Shown here one piece after another: positions 4,754-9,288 of a stretch of 9,288 bases of DNA. The position numbers and the translations under genes are program-made. The DNA is taken from NCBI RefSeq assembly GCF_002341865.1, contig NZ_DDOV01000019.1:11443-20730 (forward strand), given 5' to 3'. Position 1 is the stretch's first letter. Each line of letters opens with the position of its first letter. This stretch comes from Clostridium sp. UBA2485 (GTDB lineage Bacteria; Bacillota; Clostridia; Clostridiales; Clostridiaceae). The notes beneath the pieces are model-generated. The model worked only from the letters and a program-made list of their open reading frames with translations. It was not told where the DNA came from and ran no database searches.

Positions 4754-5854
4754 ATGAAATTTATAACTGAAAAAAATCTGCTTCAAGAAGCAATATCAAA
4801 TGTACAAAAAGCCATAACTGGAAAATCCACAATGCAAATATTACAAGGAATATACATTAGTGCGTATAAAAATACATTAACACTTATTGGTTCAGACATA
4901 GATGTTTGTATAGAAACAAAAATAGATGTCGAAGTTATAGAAGAGGGTTCTATAGTTATTGATTCTAGACTTTTTGGAGAAATAATAAGAAAACTTCCAA
5001 ATGCAGAAATTGAAATTACTTCTATAGATGACAATACTATAGAGATAAATTGTCAAAAGTCTTGTGTTAATTTAATACATATGAATGCTACTGATTATCC
5101 ATTGTTGCCATCTATAGATGAGGATATGATTTTTACCATACCTCAAAAGACTCTTAAAAATATGATAAAAGGTACTATTTTTGCTGCAGCTCAAGATGAA
5201 ACACGACCAATATTAACGGGAGTTTTGTTTGAGCTTAAAGAAAATAAGCTGAACTTAGTGGCTCTTGATGGTTTTAGAGTTGCCTTTAGAAGTGAAAATG
5301 TAGACTATGATTATAATAAAGAAGCTGTAATACCAGGAAAAACATTAAATGAGGTATCAAAAATACTAGAAGATAATGAGGAACCTGTAAAAATAACCTT
5401 TACCCCAAACCATATTTTATTTAATTTTGGAAATACTAAAGTTATATCAAGACTTTTAGAAGGGGAATTTATAAAATATAGTTCAATAATTCCTCAAGAA
5501 TATAAATTAAGAGTTACTGTTAAGAAAGATGAAATTTTAAGTTGTATAGAAAGAGCTTCCCTAATGGCTAAAGATGGAAATACAAATTTAGTAAAATTAG
5601 ATATTCAAGAAGACACCTTAATAGTGACCTCTAATTCTCAATTGGGAAAAGCAAGAGAAGAAGTTTCTATTTTATTGCAAGGAGAAACTTTAAAAACTGC
5701 ATTTAACTCAAAATATCTTATTGATATATTTAAAAACATGGATGAAGAGGAAGTTATAATGGAATTATCTAGTGCAGTAAGTCCATGTATTATAAAAAAC
5801 AAGGATAAAGATAATTGCACATATTTATTGCTTCCAGTTAGAGTTAAATATTAA
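4754..5854 (+). CDS. dnaN: DNA polymerase III beta subunit (sliding clamp)
   Basis: 366-residue protein that forms a ring-shaped dimer around DNA and tethers DNA polymerase III and repair enzymes. Three repeated clamp folds fit its length (roughly 1-120, 121-245 and 246-366). Family marks are the N-terminal MKFITEKNLLQEAI, NATDYPLLP at about 111-119, TRPILTGVLFEL in the second domain and the C-terminal LLPVRVKY that lines the protein-binding pocket. Length is normal and no frameshift is seen. AAGGAGG lies 10 nt before the ATG, giving a confident start. It is directly downstream of the unwinding region. With yaaA (17 nt on) it forms a short unit that ends at the terminator after yaaA. A promoter of its own inside the origin is possible but not clearly visible. 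Confidence 0.99.
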   Translation: MKFITEKNLLQEAISNVQKAITGKSTMQILQGIYISAYKNTLTLIGSDIDVCIETKIDVEVIEEGSIVIDSRLFGEIIRKLPNAEIEITSIDDNTIEINCQKSCVNLIHMNATDYPLLPSIDEDMIFTIPQKTLKNMIKGTIFAAAQDETRPILTGVLFELKENKLNLVALDGFRVAFRSENVDYDYNKEAVIPGKTLNEVSKILEDNEEPVKITFTPNHILFNFGNTKVISRLLEGEFIKYSSIIPQEYKLRVTVKKDEILSCIERASLMAKDGNTNLVKLDIQEDTLIVTSNSQLGKAREEVSILLQGETLKTAFNSKYLIDIFKNMDEEEVIMELSSAVSPCIIKNKDKDNCTYLLLPVRVKY

Positions 5855-5871
5855 TTAAGGTAAGGTGCGAA

Positions 5872-6078
5872 ATGGTAGAAGTTAAAATAAATACTGAATT
5901 CATAAAACTTGATTCATTTTTAAAATTTACTGGTGTCTGTTCACTAGGATCAGAGGCTAAATTCTTCATACAAAATGGAGAAGTTAAAGTCAATGAGAAA
6001 GTAGAGGTTCAAAGAGGAAAGAAACTTTATAAGGGATATATAATTGAGTTTCAAGGTGAACAATATAAAGTAGTTTAG
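5872..6078 (+). CDS. yaaA: S4-domain protein YaaA/RlbA
   Basis: 68-residue protein made almost entirely of one S4 RNA-binding domain. The family pattern is easy to follow: IKLDSFLKFTGV at 11-22, GSEAKFFIQNGEVKVNEK at 26-43 and RGKKLYKGYII at 48-58. Homologues sit between dnaN and recF in most Firmicutes; the Bacillus protein is linked to ribosome assembly. The exact function here is inferred from family only. The common GGEAK motif is GSEAK here, and the usual ETRRGKK reads EVQRGKK, both mild variations. The start follows AAGGTAAGGTG by about five bases and lies 17 nt after dnaN. A strong terminator begins eight bases after its stop codon. Confidence 0.93.
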   Translation: MVEVKINTEFIKLDSFLKFTGVCSLGSEAKFFIQNGEVKVNEKVEVQRGKKLYKGYIIEFQGEQYKVV

Positions 6079-6085
6079 CTAACAT

Positions 6086-6118
6086 ATATGCACCGAAAAA
6101 ATCCGGTGCATATTTTTA
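6086..6118 (+). terminator. Intrinsic terminator after yaaA
   Basis: A perfect 10-bp inverted repeat, ATATGCACCG (6086-6095) and CGGTGCATAT (6104-6113), has an 8-nt loop and is followed by TTTTTAAATTTT. It separates dnaA-dnaN-yaaA transcription from recF-remB-gyrB. Confidence 0.9.
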
Positions 6119-6141
6119 AATTTTAGCTGTTTAAAGTAAAA

Positions 6142-6179
6142 TTTACACTATTAGCTTATAGTATGTTATAATTTAAGAT
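6142..6179 (+). promoter_or_regulatory. Putative recF promoter with extended -10
   Basis: The -10 TATAAT (6167-6172) is perfect and is preceded by TGT, giving an extended -10 (TGnTATAAT). The best -35 is TTTACA (6142-6147), one mismatch from consensus, with a long 19-nt spacer that an extended -10 can tolerate. The expected start site is 6178-6179, at or next to the first ATG of the recF frame. Its position just after a strong terminator supports a real promoter. Confidence 0.7.
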
Positions 6180-6189
6180 GGGTGTTTAT

Positions 6190-7281
6190 ATGTACGTAAA
6201 AAGTTTACTCTTAAAAAATTTTAGAAATTATGATGAACTAAATTTAGATTTTGCAAATGGTACGAATGTATTTATAGGAGATAATGCACAAGGTAAAACC
6301 AACGTTTTAGAAGCCCTTTATTATGCAAGTATAGGTAAGTCTCATAGAACAAACAGAGATAAAGAGCTTATAAGATGGAATGAAAATGAGGCTTACATAA
6401 AGGTTGATATCGGAAAAATTAGACTTGATAAAAAGATTGAAATAAAAATCTTTAAAGAGGGTAAAAAAGGAATTAATGTTAATTCTATAAAAATTAACAA
6501 ATTATCAGAACTTATGGGTATACTAAATATAGTTATGTTTTCTCCAGAAGATTTAAACATAATAAAAGATTCACCATCTTATAGACGAAAATTTATGGAC
6601 ATAGAGCTTTGTAAGCTTGATGGAAAATATTATTATAACTTATTAGCTTATAAAAAGATTCTTAATGAGCGAAATTCAGTTCTTAAAAAATTTAGCAGTA
6701 ATACGGACATATTAGATATATATGATTATAAGCTTAGTGAGTATGGAGAATACATAGTAAAAAAAAGATTACAGTATATTGAAAAATTAAATATAAAAGG
6801 TAAAATTATACATAAAGAAATAACTTTAGATAAAGAAATAATAGAATTTAAATATTTAATGCAATTAAAAGGTAATGATATAAAAAGTGAACTTTATGAT
6901 TCATTAACCAAAAATAGAAAAAAAGATTTTGAAAGAAAAACCACCTCTGTAGGCCCTCATAGAGACGATTTTTTAGTTTTAATAAACGATATGGATGTTA
7001 AGACCTATGGCTCACAAGGTCAACAAAGAACTTCTGTACTTTCCATTAAGTTTGCATCACTTCACATAATTAAAGAGTTAACAGGAGAGTATCCGCTTTT
7101 ATTATTAGACGACGTTTTATCAGAGTTAGATACTAAAAGGCAGGAATACATTTTAAACTCTATAAGTGATGTGCAAACTTTAATCACATGTACAGGAATA
7201 AGTAATATTGAGAAACATTTGAATAAAACTAATAATGTAAAAATATTTAAGGTCTCAAGTGGAAAAATAACAAAGCTGTAG
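6190..7281 (+). CDS. recF: DNA replication and repair protein RecF
   Basis: SMC-like ABC ATPase that helps load RecA at single-strand gaps, working with RecO and RecR. In the 363-residue form, Walker A GDNAQGKTN is at 30-38, GPHRDD at 255-260, the ABC signature region SQGQQRT at 275-281 and Walker B LLLLDDVLSELD at 303-314. A helical middle region links them, and length is normal. Two starts are possible: ATG 6178 (adds Met-Gly-Val-Tyr) and ATG 6190. I chose 6190 because MYVKSLLLKNFRNY matches the usual RecF N-terminus and GGGTG lies five bases upstream; ATG 6178 has no real ribosome site. Because the promoter's predicted start is at about 6178, the leader would be only about 12 nt, or none if 6178 is used. 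remB follows after 19 nt. Confidence 0.97.
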   Translation: MYVKSLLLKNFRNYDELNLDFANGTNVFIGDNAQGKTNVLEALYYASIGKSHRTNRDKELIRWNENEAYIKVDIGKIRLDKKIEIKIFKEGKKGINVNSIKINKLSELMGILNIVMFSPEDLNIIKDSPSYRRKFMDIELCKLDGKYYYNLLAYKKILNERNSVLKKFSSNTDILDIYDYKLSEYGEYIVKKRLQYIEKLNIKGKIIHKEITLDKEIIEFKYLMQLKGNDIKSELYDSLTKNRKKDFERKTTSVGPHRDDFLVLINDMDVKTYGSQGQQRTSVLSIKFASLHIIKELTGEYPLLLLDDVLSELDTKRQEYILNSISDVQTLITCTGISNIEKHLNKTNNVKIFKVSSGKITKL

Positions 7282-7300
7282 CATGTTAAGGAGGATAACC

Positions 7301-7564
7301 ATGTTTCTACATTTAGGAGAAAATGTAGTGGTTCCTGTAAAAGACGTAATAGCAATTTTCGATATGGAAGCCACTATGTATAGTTCGGATACAATTCAAT
7401 TTATAAGGATGGCAGAGGAAGACGGATTTGTAGAGCGAATAACCAAAGAAAAACCTAAATCTTTTGTTATAGCTGAAGTTAATAAGAAAAGTAAGGTTTA
7501 TTTATCTCCTATTTCTTCAGCCACCTTATGTAAAAGAACAGACATTGTATATTGTGAGCTTTAA
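7301..7564 (+). CDS. remB: RemB-like DUF370 regulatory protein
   Basis: 87-residue protein of the DUF370/RemB (YaaB) family. It begins MFLHLGENVVVPVKDVIAIFD, matching the N-terminal pattern of Bacillus RemB, and later has KSFVIAE and the conserved YLSPISSATLCKR (68-80). Bacillus RemB takes part in activating biofilm-matrix genes, probably by binding DNA; its role in this organism is unknown and may be different. The frame is open to an ATG at 7283, but the chosen start has a perfect AAGGAGG six bases upstream and gives the family N-terminus. It lies 19 nt after recF and 18 nt before gyrB, so the three are almost surely co-transcribed. The position between recF and gyrB is the same as that of yaaB in Bacillus. 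Confidence 0.92.
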   Translation: MFLHLGENVVVPVKDVIAIFDMEATMYSSDTIQFIRMAEEDGFVERITKEKPKSFVIAEVNKKSKVYLSPISSATLCKRTDIVYCEL

Positions 7565-7582
7565 TTAGTTAGGAGGATATAC

Positions 7583-9288
7583 ATGAATAATAATCAAAAC
7601 TATGATGAAAATCAGATACAAGTGTTAGAAGGACTTGAAGCTGTTAGAAAAAGACCTGGTATGTACATTGGTAGCACAAGTGCTAGAGGACTTCATCATC
7701 TAGTATATGAAATAGTTGATAACAGTATTGATGAAGCAACTGTAGGGGCTTGTAGCAATATATATGTTACAATTCACGAAGACAATTCAATTACTGTAAT
7801 TGATGATGGTAGAGGTATGCCTGTAGGTATACATCCTAAGTTAAAGATACCAACAGTTGAAGTTATAATGACAGTGCTTCATGCTGGGGGTAAATTTGGT
7901 GGTGGCGGATACAAAGCATCTGGAGGGTTACATGGAGTTGGAGCTTCTGTAGTTAATGCTCTATCGGAAATATGTGAGGTTGAAGTTAAAAGAGATGGAC
8001 ATATTTGGAGACAAAGATTTTCAAGAGGGAAAGTTGTAACTCCACTTGAAAAAATTGGTGATACTGAAGAACATGGAACAAAAACTTACTTTAAACCTGA
8101 TGAAGGAATCTTTGATGAAGTAGATTTTGACTATGAAACTTTATCTCAAAGATTAAGAGAATTAGCATTTTTAAATAAAGGTATAAGAATAACCTTAAAT
8201 GATGAAAGAGAAGATAAAAGTCATGAGTTCCACTATGAAGGTGGAATTAAATCCTTTGTTGAATACTTAAATAGAAATAAAGGAAAAGTACACAATGAAC
8301 CTATCTATATAGAGGGTACGAAGGATGAGTGTATAGTTGAAATAGCACTTCAATATAATGATACCTATAATGAGAATTTATTTTCTTTTGCCAACAATAT
8401 AGATACTATTGAAGGAGGAACCCATTTAGTAGGGTTTAAAACTGCGCTAACAAGAGTTTTAAATGATTATGCTAAAAGGTTTGGATTCTTAAAGGAAAAT
8501 GACAAAAATTTAGGTGGAGAAGATGTAAGAGAAGGACTTACAGCAGTTATATCTGTTAAAGTAACAGATCCTCAATTTGAAGGCCAAACAAAAACTAAAC
8601 TAGGTAATAGTGAAATTAGAGGTGTGGTTGAAGCTATAGTTGCTGAAGCCATAAGCAATTTTCTAGAGGAAAACCCTGCTGTAGGAAAAAGTATTATAGA
8701 TAAAGGTTTAAACGCTGCAAGAGCAAGAGAAGCAGCGAAAAAAGCAAGGGAACTTACAAGAAGGAAGACTGCACTTGAAAGTACTTCATTACCTGGTAAA
8801 CTTGCAGATTGTTCTTCAAAAGATCCAGTAGAATGTGAAATATATATAGTCGAGGGAGATTCTGCTGGTGGTTCAGCTAAGCAAGGAAGAGATAGAGGAT
8901 TTCAAGCTATTTTACCTTTAAGAGGAAAGATAATAAATATAGAAAAGCAACGTCTTGACAAAGTTCTTAATTCTGAGGAAATAAGAAATATGGTCACTGC
9001 TTTTGGAGCAGGAATAGCTAAAGACTTTGAAGTATCTAAATTAAGATATCATAAAATTATTATAATGACAGATGCTGACGTTGATGGAGCTCATATAAGA
9101 ACATTGCTTCTTACGTTCTTCTATAGATATATGAGGGAATTAGTAGAACAAGGACATGTTTATATAGCTCAGCCCCCTCTATATAAAGTTAAAAAGGGTA
9201 AAAATGAGTATTACACTTATAGTGATGAAGAATTAGAAGAAATTCTAGATCAAGTAGGTGGAAAAGATAGTAATACAGATATTCAATA
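7583..9288 (+). CDS. gyrB: DNA gyrase subunit B (5' part, runs off the window)
   Basis: First 568 codons of the ATPase subunit of DNA gyrase, which with GyrA introduces negative supercoils. The frame is open to the window edge; about 60 to 75 residues of a typical 630- to 640-residue protein are missing. The GHKL ATPase domain shows EIVDNSIDEA at 43-52, DDGRGMP at 74-80 and GGLHGVG at 114-120. The transducer domain follows, then the TOPRIM domain with EGDSAGG at 424-430 (E424) and the metal-binding DADVD at 497-501. PLRGKI and QPPLYKV are also conserved. The start follows AGGAGG (7571-7576) by six bases. Context next to recF and remB favours gyrase over ParE. No frameshift was found on translation of the visible part. 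Confidence 0.97.
   Translation, partial: MNNNQNYDENQIQVLEGLEAVRKRPGMYIGSTSARGLHHLVYEIVDNSIDEATVGACSNIYVTIHEDNSITVIDDGRGMPVGIHPKLKIPTVEVIMTVLHAGGKFGGGGYKASGGLHGVGASVVNALSEICEVEVKRDGHIWRQRFSRGKVVTPLEKIGDTEEHGTKTYFKPDEGIFDEVDFDYETLSQRLRELAFLNKGIRITLNDEREDKSHEFHYEGGIKSFVEYLNRNKGKVHNEPIYIEGTKDECIVEIALQYNDTYNENLFSFANNIDTIEGGTHLVGFKTALTRVLNDYAKRFGFLKENDKNLGGEDVREGLTAVISVKVTDPQFEGQTKTKLGNSEIRGVVEAIVAEAISNFLEENPAVGKSIIDKGLNAARAREAAKKARELTRRKTALESTSLPGKLADCSSKDPVECEIYIVEGDSAGGSAKQGRDRGFQAILPLRGKIINIEKQRLDKVLNSEEIRNMVTAFGAGIAKDFEVSKLRYHKIIIMTDADVDGAHIRTLLLTFFYRYMRELVEQGHVYIAQPPLYKVKKGKNEYYTYSDEELEEILDQVGGKDSNTDIQ

Noticed and set aside
4567..4770. 67-codon plus-strand open frame between dnaA and dnaN
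   Set aside because: It lies over the DnaA boxes and trios, has no ribosome site, overlaps the dnaN start and encodes low-complexity residues. The DNA is explained by origin elements.
7283..7300. Longer RemB start at 7283 (six extra residues)
   Set aside because: The AAGGAGG ribosome site would lie inside the coding part; the start at 7301 is ideally spaced and matches the family.
7062..7355. 97-codon minus-strand open frame across the recF-remB junction
   Set aside because: It is antisense to two well-supported genes, and its length comes from codon bias on the opposite strand.

Overview
The window is a chromosomal replication-origin (oriC) core of a low-GC, AT-rich Firmicute. Gene order, protein sequences and strong Shine-Dalgarno sites all point to Clostridium sensu stricto or a close relative; the species cannot be fixed from sequence alone. 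No mobile element, CRISPR array, tRNA or rRNA is seen, and no gene appears foreign.

Layout. Bases 1-419 are non-coding and AT-rich, with two minus-strand intrinsic terminators. A leftward operon then reads from about 2600 down to 420: rpmH (ribosomal protein L34), rnpA (RNase P protein), yidD, yidC/spoIIIJ (membrane insertase) and jag/khpB (RNA-binding protein). It starts at a perfect consensus sigma-A promoter (TTGACA, 17 nt, TATAAT) and ends in a terminator that overlaps the jag stop codon. A second terminator-like hairpin lies between rpmH and rnpA and probably attenuates the distal genes.

Bases 2640-3144 form the upstream half of the origin, with many DnaA boxes. dnaA follows on the plus strand. 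The dnaA-dnaN gap (4495-4753) is the downstream half: four perfect DnaA boxes, then a GC-rich spacer, six DnaA-trios and an AT-rich stretch. This is the arrangement of the basal unwinding element known from Bacillus subtilis, so the origin looks bipartite with melting between dnaA and dnaN.

The rightward genes are dnaN (sliding clamp), yaaA/rlbA (S4-domain protein), a strong terminator, then recF, remB (DUF370 regulator) and gyrB, which runs off the right edge. recF has its own putative promoter, whose predicted start site falls almost on the first possible ATG.

Functionally the right arm holds initiation (DnaA), processivity (DnaN), gap repair (RecF) and supercoiling (GyrB). The left arm holds translation, tRNA processing and membrane-protein insertion. 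I found no undescribed system. The items worth a second look are the origin architecture, the rpmH-rnpA attenuator, the near-leaderless recF start, and the break in synteny after jag, where mnmE would normally follow.
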